Part shown: positions 19,380-31,164 of the stretch, in pieces
Position numbering within the stretch: position 1 is the first letter of the stretch
Layout of the letters: each line of letters begins with the position of its first letter
NCBI GenBank assembly: GCA_963682175.1
Contig: OY821791.1
Coordinates: forward strand, 25,099,826 to 25,163,825
DNA: 64,000 nt
DNA from: Triglochin maritima
Taxonomy: Eukaryota; Streptophyta; Magnoliopsida; Alismatales; Juncaginaceae
Reading direction: 5' to 3'
Made by a program: the position numbers and the translations under genes
The notes under the pieces: generated by a model
Seen by the model: only the letters and a program-made list of their open reading frames with translations
Databases searched by the model: none
What the model was told of the DNA's origin: nothing

Positions 19380-20938
19380 TTTGGCATATTGAGGTATTGT
19401 TGGATGACATCCAACAAAACAAGGGGATGTTAAACGTTACTTGCTTAAATACCTCTAATATCTTATCCATGGTGTCACTCTGCTTTTTGGTTAACCTACT
19501 TGGATAGGGAGCTTTTGGCAGGTAGGTTTTATGCGGTGCCTGAGAAGAAGGAAGCGTTGGTGTATTACCCTCACCCTCAGCCTCTTCTTCACCACCATTC
19601 CCACTGAGGGGCTGCATAGATGGTGGTGGGTGTGGCAAGGAAATGTGATTGTCAACCTGTTTTCCATTCGTTAAGGTAACAATGGCATTGACATGGTGAA
19701 CAAGTTCCTCCACATGGTGCACTTGCCTCCCCCGAGGTACCACATTCTCATTTTGTATGTGTTGTTGCTGGTACATACGGGGGTTAGCCTCGGGCTGGCT
19801 AGGCAAAGACCCTCTCTCTCTCTCATGTACAGACTGAGCCAATTGGCCAATCTGAAGCTCTAGAGATTTGATGGTCTGCTGATTTGAAGTGAGAACTTGA
19901 CTCGTGGTGGACATAAAATTTTCATTGACTTTTCAAGTCCACGAGTCAAGGTCTCAAGCGAATTGAATCGGGTTTCCATATTGTTGGAATTCGGGAAACC
20001 CGATTGATTAGTGGTTTGCGCTTGGGGTTGCTGATAAGATTGTGCATGCATGGGAGGTTGGTGTGATTGGTAAGGTGGTCTAGAGGAGTTTGAAGGACCA
20101 CCCGCAGCATTAGTTTGGTTCCATGAAAAATTGGGGTGGTTCCTCCATCCAGGATTATAAGATCATGAGTATGGGTCATTCCTAGCTCTGTTATAGATGG
20201 CGTTGACACGTTCCATCTCAGGAGGAATAGACACACACTCGCTTTCTACATGACCTACCCTACCACATGAATGACAGGGAACTGGACCAGATGTGGACAT
20301 GTGAGGTGCACCTTGTTGGTTTTGGAGCTCAATCGAATCCATACGGCGCATTAAGGCCGCCATGCGTGCCTCGGTGGCCGTAGTGGTATCGATAGCAAAT
20401 GCGGCACCCGATCTAGTCGAGTTTGCATTCGCGATCCTCGCTCCTATACTAGATGATGAAGGTGGTTCCCTCACACTCTCCCATTGCATGGTTTTCTCAG
20501 CAAGGTCTTCTAGGAAAGCCCATGCCTCCCTTTCATCCTTTCCTAAGAACTCTCCTTGACACATGGACTCAAGGAGCGTTCTTAACGGGATGTGAAGACC
20601 TTCGTAAACAATCTGACAAAGGCGCCACAACTCGATGGCATGGTGAGGGCATGAGGATAGTAGCTCGTTGAACCTCTCTAAGTATGGATGGAATGGTTCG
20701 GTCTCATGTTGATAGAACGAATTGATTTCGTTCCTCAATTTTTGAGTACGATTTTTTGGGAAGTACTTCTTGAGGAATGCATATTGAAACTCATCCCAAG
20801 TCCTAAAGGCATTCGCTTGGTTGTTGTACAACCACTTCTTTGTGTCATCCTTCAGCGCAAAGGGGACAAGCCTAAGATGGATGGAGTCTGTGCTAAGTTG
20901 TTGCAACTTGAACATAGCACAAACCTCTTCAAATTCCC
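19333..20938 (-). pseudogene. Athila/Tat-like gag, 5'-truncated, with one stop and two compensating frameshifts
   Basis: From the LTR junction the frame reads LREFEEVCAMFKLQQL, then RLVPFALKDDTKKWLYN (capsid signature), FLKKYFPKNRTQKLRNEI, a CPHHAIELW block, and a CCHC zinc knuckle (CHSCGRVGHVESEC). A TGA at 20163-20165 interrupts it, but the same frame continues (YNPGWRNHPNFSWNQ) to 19860. The next part (LEIQIGQLA-type spacer with ERERGSLPSQPEANPR) lies in another frame, and the protease returns to the first. Gag would bind RNA and form particles. The N-terminal part upstream of the capsid core is deleted. Confidence 0.85.
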
Positions 20939-20941
20939 TGA

Positions 20942-22342
20942 GAAAGAACGTTTTAATTTAAAACTGCAAGTGCACGGCCGCGATGAAGCGGTGGCAAGTA
21001 CGGGTCGTCCTCAGGGAGGTGAGCAGACTCTTGTTTATCAGAAATCAAGTGGCAAAAATTGGGGGAGAAAGATTGATTATGCTACTCTACACTAAACTAC
21101 GCTAAGAAGTATGAAATGCGAACGAAAGAAACAAACAATGAAATGACAACTAAGCTAAGGACAAAACAAGAATGCTGGAATACAGAAATGGGAAAACCCC
21201 TAAGGGGTGGAGTGAGTGCACACAAGCAAAGAGGTGGGTGTTGAACACATTCTTTAAGCACAAATAAATGTGGTGTTATCATGCATAGGAAGTGTCTAAA
21301 TGTTGTGGCAAAACCTATCAATCTATTCACCAACTTAGTTGATTAACATTTACATATGCAAGATGTTTATTTCAGAATCTAAACAAGCATGCGAGGTGTC
21401 TAATCATTTTGGCAAAACTCATCAAGTTACAAATTCTATCCTAAACAAGCAAGCATACATTCATGTTTTATCAACACATTGGAAATAAAGCTTTCAATCC
21501 ATTCTCATTTGCATGTATGAACATCTACTCCACCCCCAAAGGGGATGGAACTACTCACTAAACATTACACTAATTATTAAACTAAACAAAGAAAGCATTA
21601 ACTAAGCTAATAAAACTAATGAAATGAGATTAAGCAAAGCAAAACAAGAAACATAAAACAAACAACATAATAAAGAAAACTTGTATTAAAATGACTCACA
21701 TTAAAAGTAGCATCCTCCTACTTTAGTGTGTGCTTCAAGGCCTCACTTCTAGTAGGAAGAATAGTCACTTAAAATATGGAGTGATTACAATGGAAGGTGA
21801 AGAGTTCTATTTATAGCCATGGAAAAAGGCAAACCGGGACAATCCCCCGATGTGGGACTAAACAGATTCCAAAAATAGCCTAAAAACCTCTAATACATGT
21901 GCTGGAGAAATTTTAGCGGATTTGGGCCAAAATGGACCGCCAATTAGCGGTCTTAGACCGCCAATTGGCGGTCTATATGGTTCAGATCCTACTCATTTTT
22001 GTTGTGGGCTTTTCGTGGTATATTTGCTGGTCTTGGATGCATTCACTTGGTTTGTTGGAGTTCCGACCCGAATCGAATTGCTAAAATACTCCCCATGATG
22101 GTGTGGAGTATTCTGTTTTGCTATTAGGTCCTTCTGTCTTACATTCAGGCCCTTCTCCCTTGCATCTTAGTCCCCATATCTCACAATTCAGTCATTTTTC
22201 CCAGCTTTTGGGTTCTTTTATGCTTCATCTCTTCAAACCTATTTATTCCTGAAAACTAAACATAAAACTCGTAACATAACATTGTTTAGGTGAAAGATAA
22301 TGGATATAAGATACAAATATAAGCATGAAATGATGTCAATCA
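20942..22342 (-). mobile_element. Gyp-A 5' LTR
   Basis: About 1.40 kb, matching the 3' LTR at 15190 with scattered substitutions and a deletion of about 12 bp that removes one of its palindromes. Outer end TGATTGACATC is intact; the inner end lacks the final CA and is fused to gag (AGAAAGAACG at the junction), so the primer site is gone. Hairpin at 20978-20991; palindromes near 21935-21975. Confidence 0.85.
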
Positions 22343-22909
22343 ATAGGAAAATGGCCACACTAGGTACTTCTCTCATGCTAGATCTAGAGTTGATCTTGTT
22401 GCTTGTCATGGATCATCTTGTTATGGTAAATGACTTGTTATGTAAGGATGCTTGATTAGTAGAGAATGTTTGAATGTATTAAGTTGTATGGATGGTTAAT
22501 TGATGTCCTAATGTCCATACTAGGTACTTAGTTCATTCTTGAGAACCCAAAGTGCATCTTAATTTCATTTCTAACTATATTAGTCATGTATTCATGTAAA
22601 TTTAGTTGATGTTAATTACTCTACACTAGTTTCTAGTTGACTTCACCTACTTTACACACTTGTGCCTCATATAATCAAGAACCACTCTCACACACATACA
22701 TCTATGCACCTCCACTCCATGGGGGTTTAGTTTCATTGTTGATTCATTCCTTGTTAGTGTAGTTAGTTTAGCATAATCCCCTCATTCTCCTCTCCTTTCC
22801 CACTCGAGTATGATAGTCACAACAACATTCACAACTCCTTGAGGTTCGACCCGTATTTGTCACGTCTTCACCGATGCTGTGCACTTGTAGTTATTAAAAC
22901 TATCAACCA

Positions 22910-23364
22910 GTCACACTCCATCTTCTCAAATTGTGTCTTGTAACACATGTGGCTTATGTGGGCATGTTTCGGAGGAATGTACCTATATTCTTTCTGAGGT
23001 TGAACAAGTTAATGCCATGTTCAATTGTCCTAAAAATGATACGTACTCTTTCGCCTATAATCCGAGTTGGCGTAACCACCCGAACTTTCCCTGGAGTCAA
23101 GGTAATTCCAATCCTGGTCCCTCAAATTATCATGCACACCCAAGAATCTCCAACATCGTGCTCATAGTCAGTCATCTACTCTAAGTCATTCGCACCAACC
23201 AAATCCAGCACTAGGGCTTATCCAAAATGTACAAGATGCTAGGATATCCACCATAGAAAAACAACTTGAAGTCATGAATAAAAATTTGAATGCATTTATG
23301 CAAACCACAACTCAAACTAGTAAATGTTTAGAGGTTCAAGCGAGCCAATTATCTCAAAACATGA
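22910..23364 (+). pseudogene. Old Gypsy gag, piece 3 of 3 (zinc knuckle)
   Basis: It continues the gag interrupted at 14213. A zinc knuckle CNTCGLCGHVSEEC is followed by VNAMFNCPKNDTYSFAYNP and WRNHPNFPWSQGN, matching the minus-strand gag. A frameshift follows near 23150, then IEKQLE and QASQLSQNMN of the gag C-terminus. It is cut at AACATGA by a Gyp-B LTR. With pieces 1 and 2 it forms one gag gene spread over 14.7 kb. Confidence 0.85.
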
Positions 23365-26300
23365 ATGATTAGTAGCATATCATACATTGCATTCATGCTA
23401 TATATCCTTTATTTTACCCCAAATTTGTGCTATTGAGTGTTTCTTTGTGGTGTTTTAGGTGTCAGGTAATAAATAAGAGAAAGGAAGAGAAAGGGACTGA
23501 AATGCAAGAAGAAAGACTAAAATGAAGCAATGTGGACCTATTTGTCATGCACAAAGACCCATCTGTAAATCAGGAAGGACCCAGATGAAATCCAGAGGGA
23601 CGAAAAACATTTTAGGAGCAAAAATCCCTCAAAACCATGATCCTAAGGAGTATTTCGGCAATTGAAGAGAAACAGGCTAGAAACAATGGACTAGGAGTGC
23701 ACCCCACGTGTAAAATAGGATGTTGAGTTACTGAAGAAAATTGGGGCCGATCGGACCCAATTGATCCACCAGTGACGGATCATTGTCGTCCAATCGGTCC
23801 CCAATTTCTCTTGTGGCTTCGTCTTGATTATGTGGGTGCACTAGACTATAGAGAAAGTTATTACAACAATCAGATTACTTCAAGATCCATCAAAACCCTT
23901 ATTTCTTCTTTATATAGACATGTAATGCCTCCTTTCTTCTTCTTCCTCCCTCTCCCCCTTAGGTTAGTTTCCTTTCTTGTTTATTAGAGTAGGTTTTAGA
24001 TTCTTAATTAGTAGTGTTGTTTAAACGTTTTATTAATTACCACAAGTGCACGACCGCTATTAAACGATTGCAAGTACGGGTCGATCCGCAGGGAGGTGAG
24101 TAGCCTCTGGTTTGTCAGAAATCAAGTGGCGAAGAAAGGGAGAAAATGTGTGATTATGCTAAAGCTAACTACACTAAACTAGTAAGTAAGAAATACGAAA
24201 GAAAGCAACGAAAGATTGAGAATGAAGAAGAGAAACCCCTAAGGGGTGGAGTGTATGCACATATGAAGTGAAATAAGTGATGAATGATGCATGTAAACAT
24301 GTATGTGTGCGTCGTGTGTGTCTTCATGCATAGGAAGTGTCTAAAGATGTGGCAAAACCTATCAATCCATTCATACAATGTATCAACAATTACTACTTGA
24401 TTAACATAAGATTAGGCTCAACATGAGAAGTGTCTAAAGATATGGCAAGACTCATAAAAAACCATAAACTCATCTGAAGAACAAAGGTAAGCATGTGAGG
24501 TGTCTAAATGTTATGGCAAAACCCATCAAAACAAAGTTTCTTCAATCAAGCAAGCAAACACAAATACAAACACATAACTAACATGTAGCATATTCAATAG
24601 GAAATTTCAGTCAATAAACATGAGAAAACTAAGCATGGGAAGTGTCTAAATCTAATGGCAAAACTCATCAAAATTCCCCAACATGTAGATGATTAAAATA
24701 ACCCCAATGAACATACAAAACATGGAAGTATACACAATCAAAAAGTCATCAAACATCCAAACTACACAATATATATGAACATCATCTCCACTCCCCAAAG
24801 GGGATGGATCTACTCGCTACACATTCTGCTAGAAATTAAACTAAAGAAGAAATGAGACATTCTAACTAATTTAGCCCAAGATCAAAGAAACAAGACTAAG
24901 CTAAGCATGCATAAAAAAGAGACAACATGAGAACAAAACAATGAAAAATTATTTTATTAAATGACTCACATTACTAGTAGCATTCTTCTCCACCTTGAGT
25001 TTTTGCTCCAAGGTTTACTCCAAGTAGAGAGAATTCCACCAAGCAATGGGTGAATACAAATAAGGAGGAAGAATTCTATTTATAGGCATAAAAAAGGTAA
25101 CCGGGGACAATCCCCGGTATGGAACTAAACACATACTATAAATGGACATAAAACAACATAATACACGACCCGACTCAACGATGTTGCATTTGAACACATT
25201 TGGACCCCTGATTGGTGGTCTATATGTGTCTAATCGAGTCTAGATTTTGGTGGCTCGGTTCTGGCTCAATTTCTTGGTGTTTGATGAATCCAATTTGGTT
25301 GTTGATGGTTGGGCCCGGATTAATTGCCAAAATACTCCTCATTAAGGTGTGGAGCTTCTTGATTTGCGCATTGATCCTTTTGGTTTTACATCCAGGTCCT
25401 TCTCTCTTTCATCTCAGTCCATAAGTCTTGCAACTTAGTCTTTTTCCTTGCTTTTGAGTCCTTTTTGAATCTCTTCTTCTCAAACCTATTTATTCCTGAA
25501 ACTTAAACATAAACTCGTTACATAGCATTGCTTAGGCTAACAATAGAGGATATAAGACACAAATATATGCATGATATGATGTCAATCAAGTGTAGAGGAG
25601 GAGAATATGAGTAACCTTGTAATCTTTTATTTTGATCTAGTTTCTGAATTTTCCGTTATGGTTTTGGGTTGTTTATTGTGTTTTCTTTAGTTTAGAGATA
25701 AGTAGGGAGTAGTCCATACCCATTGGGGGTGGATAATAAGGTTATGTGATCATGTGATGTATTAGGTGTGTTTGTTAATCTTAATACTTTGAACCTTACA
25801 TGATTTCTATAACCATCTAATGAGATTTTCACTCTTATCTTTGATGTGCTAATGCTCTTGAGTGATGCTTAGCACATGCTTAGATTAGTGAGCCTATTTT
25901 ATAGGGAATGATGAGGTGAGGATAAAGATGGAGTGAAAGAAGGAAACATGACATGTGGGAGCATGCGCTCTTGTTGGCCTCATCTTAATTAATGTCTTGT
26001 ATGTTTCGATGATTGTGTAAATTTTATTTCATGTGGAGATATAATGGGGTTTGGTGTTTATGCATGAGCCCATTTAGCCTCATTTCAATTATTGTCTTGT
26101 ATGTTTTAATGATAATATTTTATCTTATTTCATGTGGAGGCAAAGTTGAATTTTGGTTTATGGATTTCATGTATTACATGTTGTGATGAGCACAATTCAA
26201 CACAGACGTACGCATATCTTCATTTCTGGATTCTTTCTCTACCCCCTACGGGGTTTAGTTTTGTGGTTTGTTTTCTGATTTGATACGCATTGTAATGTAA

Positions 26301-26438
26301 TTCGAACCTCATTTCTCTCTTCTTTTCCCACCCGAGTATGGTGGATTTCGATTCACACGTGCTCATTGTGGACTCGACCTTTACTTGTCATCGCTTCATT
26401 GCAGTCGTGCACTTGCGGTATTATAATTGAATCAATCA
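23365..26438 (+). mobile_element. Gyp-B 5' LTR, split by a solo Gyp-A LTR
   Basis: It starts TGATTAGTAGCATATC and ends TTGAATCAATCA directly before a primer site, so it is a 5' LTR. It is about 1.50 kb without the insert. TATA-like TTTATATAG lies at about 23911, with the inverted pair TGATCCaccagtgacGGATCA at 23762-23781 upstream. The 3' hairpin at 26391-26404 is weakened (one mismatch, one wobble). Confidence 0.85.
24018..25588 (-). mobile_element. Solo Gyp-A LTR with perfect target duplication AGTGT
   Basis: 1571 bp; AGTGT at 24013-24017 and 25589-25593. On the minus strand it starts TGATTGACATCATATCATGC and ends ACGTTTAAACA. The TATA box appears as CTATTTATAG at about 25076 on the plus strand. 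It lies inside the Gyp-B LTR and left no internal sequence, consistent with LTR-LTR recombination after insertion. It is the most divergent Gyp-A copy, with a different hairpin loop. Confidence 0.9.
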
Positions 26439-26500
26439 AGTTTTTGGCACCATTGTCATGAAACATCGACATCGTGCGCCAAAAAATGGTATTATAACTA
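26439..26500 (+). other. Decayed tRNA-Asp-type primer site and short leader remnant
   Basis: TGGCACCATTGTC follows the LTR end after a short spacer. Athila/Tat elements carry TGGCGCCGTTGCCGGGGA here, so this copy has G-to-A changes and a lost 3' end. The following 40 bp lead directly into the gag C-terminus, so the leader and most of gag are deleted. Confidence 0.7.
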
Positions 26501-29185
26501 AAATTATCATGCGCCACCCAACAATCTCCAACATCGTGCTCATAGTCAGTCATCTACTTTAAGTCATTCGCACCAACCAAATCCAGCACTAGGGCTTATC
26601 CAAAATGTACAAGACGTTAGGATAACCTCTATAGAAAAACAACTTGAAGTCATGAATAATTTTTTTGAATGCATTCATGCAAACCACATCTCAAACTAGT
26701 AAATGTTTAGAGGTTCAAGCGAGCCAATTAGCTCAAAACATGAACCAACGTGAAAGAGGATCATTTCCCAGTCAACTGGAACCTAACCCACGCAATCTTG
26801 GTTCAATCCATTCAAATAATCCAAGAACAATGAACCAAGTCCCAACATTTGAACCAATCAACCACATAAATGTCATCACCACACTTAAGTCTGGTGGGTA
26901 ATAGACAACCAGGTTAGACTTCCAACTGAGCAGGTTGGACTGACCCAACCGGATCCTAAACCTCAAACTGAACCCATGATGCAACAGGTTGGATTGACCC
27001 AATCTGCATCTAAGTATCTATTGGAAAACCAAAATCAACCTGAACGTAACAAGCATCAAGTCTACATTCCCAAAGCACCCTACCCAAATAGTCTAAAAAA
27101 CACTACGCATTTAGATAACATTTTATAGGTCTTCAAACAAGTTAAGGTGACGATTCCATTACTGGAAGCAATCCAACAAATTCTACCCTATGCTAAATGT
27201 CTGAAAGACTTATGTACCTAAGAAAGCCTTCTTAGCAGCCAACCTAAACGTGAGGTGCAACGAAGACTGAATCCAGTTCTAAAGGAAGAGGTCCACAAGG
27301 AAATTTTGAAATGGTTGGACAATGCCATCATCTATCCCATTTCTGATAGTAGGTGGGTAAGTCCTGTACAAGTGGTACCTAAGAAGTAAGGAGTTACGGT
27401 AGTTGCAAACAAGTTCAACGAGTTGGTGCCGACCAACATTCAAACTGGTTGGCGTGTTTGTATTGACTACCAGAAACTAAATTCCACAATAGAAGGACTA
27501 CTTTCCCCTCCCATTCATTGATCAAATGCTTGAAAGACTAGACGGTCATGAGTATTATTGCTTTCTTGATGGTTATTCCAGTTATAATCAAATTCCCATC
27601 ACTCCTGAAGATCAGTAGAAGACCACTTTCACTTTTCCTTTCGGCCCCTTTGCCTTCGCGTCCATGCCATTTGGTATGTACAACGCTCTTGCCACCTTTC
27701 AGAGATGTATGGTCAGTATATTCTCTAATATGGTGGAAATTCTTCTATAAATTCTCATGGACAATTTCTCAATTTTTGGCTCTACCCTCTCTCTATGTTT
27801 GACTCACTTGGAATTGGTCCTCTTGTGATGCAAAGAGAAGATCACTCTTAACTGGGAGAAATGTCATTTCATGGTCAAACAAGGCATTGACATGTAGTGT
27901 CAAAAATGGCAATGAAGTCGATAAAGCCTAGGTAGACCTCATTTGAAATTTACCACCTCCAACTACTGTCAAAGAAATTCGTTAATTCTTAGGACATGCA
28001 GGATTCTATCGGCGATTCAAGGATTTTAGCAAACTTGCTAGGCTCTTTAATGACTCACCATTTAATTTCACAACTTTATGGAAAAAGTCTTTTTGACCAA
28101 TTGAAGTTAGAATTGACTTCAACCCCTATCATTCACTCACCTGATTGGACCTGGCCATTTGAAATTATGTGCGATGCTTCTGATTATGCTATTGGTGTTG
28201 TGCTGGGTCAAAGAATTTTTAAACGACCTCATGTGATATATTATGCTAGTCGAGCTCTAAATGATGCCCAATTAAACTATACAGTCACTGAGAAGGAATT
28301 TTTGGCTGTAATAGTTGCTTTGGAAAAAATTCACCAAAATTTGATTGGTAGTACGATCATTATCTTTACTGATCATGCCACGATTAGACACCTTTTGGCA
28401 AAAAATGATGCTAAATTGTGATTGTTAAGGTGGGTCTTGCTACTGCAAGTATTTGACATTGAAATCCATGACAAGAAATGATTAGAAAATGTTGTTGCAA
28501 ACCATCTTTACGAATCAGTATCCCACCAAGTTCTGAACCACCAGTGAATGAATCATTTCCCGATAAACAAGTGCTGGAAACCGTGGTTGACCCATGGTAT
28601 GCCGACATTGTCAAATTCCTAGTCCTTGATAGCACTCCAGGTCATTGGGACGAGCCATATTTGTTCAAATATTGTCTAGACTAAATCATCTGACGTTACG
28701 TGCCCAATGAAGAATTCTGGAGTGTCTTGTGATTTTGTCATGACCAAGTGTGTGGGGGTCTATTTAGTGCCAAGAAAACCGTCACAAATTTTTTGTAGTG
28801 TGGATTCTACTGCGAAGTCTGTTTAAGGATGTGTTTGATTTCTATAAAACTTGTCATAGGTGTCAAATGACAGGTAAAATTACACCATGTGATATGATGT
28901 CGTTAAGCCCGATTCTCGAAGTTGAAGTCTTCGATGTTTGGGGCATTGATTTCATGGGGCCCTTTCCAAAGTCCTTTGGGAAAGAATACATTTTGGTTGT
29001 TGTGGACTATGTGTCCAAATGGGTTGAGGCCATAGCAACATGTTCTAACGACAATAAAGTTGTTAAATTCCTCAAAGGAAATATTTGCTCCTACTTTGGT
29101 ATGCCTCGAACAATAATACGCGATAGAGGCACACTTCTGTAATCATTCATTCGAAAGTTTAATGCGTAACTATTCTATTACTCAT
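26501..29185 (+). pseudogene. Athila/Tat-like gag end plus pol (RT, RNase H, integrase), protease deleted
   Basis: Order: gag C-terminus (ASQLAQNMNQRERGSFPSQ, to about 26910); linker ending KKAFLAAN at about 27245; then straight into RT (NPVLKEEVHKEILKWLDN, IIYPISDSRWVSPVQVVPKK, GWRVCIDY, YYCFLDGYSSYNQIPI) over 27250-27900. The catalytic FMDD is degraded to LMDN. RNase H (28080-28420) keeps its acidic residues (MCDASDY, TEKEFLAV, FTDHATI). Integrase (28730-29145) shows [10 protein letters not shown], the first core Asp in GIDFMGPFP and a second in RDRGT, and is cut before the final Glu by a Gyp-B LTR. Many stops and shifts. The protease, about 1 kb in relatives, is missing at the KKAFLAAN-RT junction. 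This is the only full enzyme set of the lineage in the window. Confidence 0.85.
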
Positions 29186-30827
29186 TGATTGATAAATTTT
29201 AAAGTTCAAAACCACAACTGCACGACGTCGATGGAGACGCCACAAGTATGGGTCGTACCACAAGGAGTTGCGTGTCATTGTTCCCATTATACTCGAATGG
29301 GAAGAAAAGGAGATTGATGGTTTTTAAACTAGTTGACAAACGGGATACCAAACAATAACTAATTAAAAACTAGTCCCGTAGGAGGTGGAGATTGAATGAA
29401 AAAGTGTAGATATGTGATACATGTGTATGTACAATTAAGCGTTAATGACATGTATAACATGAAAATCTTATAATGCCACAATCCTAAGTGTGTCTCTACA
29501 TGGATTAAGATTTACCACCATCATTAAAACATACAAAACACTACTCAAGATGGGGACGAAGACAACCACATGATTACATGTTTAATGACATAAAGAACAT
29601 AGAATGCAAAACATACAACCCCAACTATGTCTCCACATGAATTAAGATTTAACATTATCATTAAGTAGGTAAGACATTAATTAAGATGAGGCCAACAAGA
29701 GAACATGCTCCCACATGCCATCCTTATCTCTTTACCCACTCCAACCTTATCCTCTCCTCATCATTCCCCATAAAGTGGGCCCACTAGCCAAAGAAAACGC
29801 TAAGCATCAATTAAAACCCTTAACACATCAAAGGCAAGAGCGAGAAACCCAACAAAATGGTTATGGAAATCATGTGAAGTTCTAAGATTAACATTAGAAT
29901 ACACACCAATCTCACAACATTCACACTTCACATCATTCTCCACCCCCAATAGGGATGGATTACTCACTAATCATCATGTAAACAAAGAAAATAAAAAAAT
30001 AAAAACAATACATGAACAACTAAAGGAAACTAGATCTAACCAAAGCAATGAAATAAAAATTACATCAAATGAAAGACAAGAACATAAAGAACAAGAAACT
30101 AAAATTTGATTAAGAAAGAAAGATTACAAAATGTGTTTATCTTCTCCTACACTAAACTACTAAACAAGAAGTAAAACCTACTCTACTAAACAAGAAATAA
30201 AACCTACGATAATGGGGGCGGTAGGAAAAAGAAGGGGAGGATTACAAGCGTATTTATAGAAGATTGAAGGGTCTAGATGAATCTGGGTGCAATCGAATGA
30301 TTGTAAATCATATTGGATGTTGCATATTACTCTGACCCGATAACCCGACCCACCGGCAAAATTAGGGCTTAGATGGAGCAAAACCATCCACCAATGGCGG
30401 ATTTGGAAGATCAAAATCCACCACTGGAGGATTCGGTTGCTCCAACCCACCTAAAACTTTGCCATCCGGTTAAGTTGGCTTTCTTGCACGTGGGGTTGAG
30501 CGTTGGTCCATTGTCTTGAGCCAATTTGATTTTAATTGTTGATTACTCCTCAGGTTATGCACTTTTGTGACACAATATATATTTTTAAACTTTGTACACT
30601 CTGGGTTTTCACTTGGGTCCCTTCTGACTGATAGGTCAGTCCATGGGCATTATAAACATATCCATAAACCTTCCAAATCAGTTTGTTTTCTTACGTTTAG
30701 GTCATTTTCTCCTGCTTTTCTCTTCTTTATTGCCTAAACCCTGAAACACACCAAACACTCAAATATCACAAATATGGGTAAAATAAAGGATATAGTATGA
30801 ATGCACACTATGATATGCTACCAATCA
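29186..30827 (-). mobile_element. Gyp-B-type LTR, minus strand (3' LTR of a minus-strand element)
   Basis: 1642 bp. On the minus strand it starts TGATTGGTAGCATATC after a polypurine tract (AAGTGTGGCGGTATT) and ends TTTATCAATCA. The TATA box appears as GTATTTATAG at about 30250; palindromic pieces around TCCACCAATGGCGGA lie at 30388-30402. The hairpin at 29226-29239 is perfect. It interrupts the integrase of the preceding element. Confidence 0.85.
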
Positions 30828-31164
30828 AATACCGCCACACTTATATTTTGCTAGTCCCGAGCAAACCAAAGGAAGAGAAAATACTTAAAGGGAAATCCTA
30901 ATTTTTGTAGGGATCACGATTGCACTTTGGAACGTGCAACAAATCGTTAAACCTCCTTGTTGCAAAATAGGAGGAGTGGTGTGTCCTGAGAGATTTCAGC
31001 GGATATACCCTCAAAATCTGAACATTGATGCATTATTCAACCTAGCAACATGACTCCATGGATGTACTTTTGTCGATCATTAGATACAGTAAACTATGAG
31101 CCGACTCTATATATGTATCTTGTCCACACACTTATCCTAGGGAACCATTCGTGCAAGTTATATT
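30828..31164 (-). other. Gypsy 3' region, copy 1, with polypurine tract
   Basis: Matches the Gyp-A/B 3' region starting at the LTR-proximal tract (ACCGCCACACTTATATTTTGC on the plus strand is close to 16604-16630). It runs to CCTAGGGAACCATTC and is cut by a Gyp-B LTR. Confidence 0.75.

Larger units (their letters stand above)
15190..22342 (-). mobile_element. Complete Gyp-A element (7.15 kb), non-autonomous, minus strand
   Basis: It is bounded by perfect 5-bp duplications ATAGG (15185-15189 and 22343-22347) inside the Gyp-B LTR. Two LTRs in the same orientation (about 98% alike by eye, so a fairly recent insertion) enclose gag, aspartic protease, domain X and a 1.57-kb 3' region. Reverse transcriptase, RNase H and integrase are absent. 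The primer site, leader and gag N-terminus are also gone: the 5' LTR is joined directly to gag. Transposition would have needed enzymes from another copy. Confidence 0.9.
14214..22909 (+). mobile_element. Gyp-B LTR in gag, split by a Gyp-A element
   Basis: It starts TGATTAGTAACATATC and ends CTATCAACCA, about 1.54 kb once the nested element is removed. Flanks are GTCGT and GTCAC, a possible decayed 5-bp duplication. It has a TATA box (TCTATAAATAG) at about 14777, a palindromic GATCCGCCACTGGGGGATC upstream of it, and the conserved 3' hairpin at 22863-22876. Gag resumes immediately on its right, so it behaves as a solo LTR. Confidence 0.75.

Noticed and set aside
26439..26462. CATGA on both sides of the Gyp-B LTR at 23365 as a target duplication
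   Set aside because: The right CATGA is 19 bp beyond the LTR, inside the decayed primer-site region, so the match is probably chance.
23125..26748. About 240 bp of gag on both sides of the Gyp-B LTR, suggesting a giant target duplication
   Set aside because: The left copy ends at the LTR, but the right copy begins 62 bp after the LTR, past a primer site. A Gyp-B element with an internal deletion inserted into the gag of a relative explains it.
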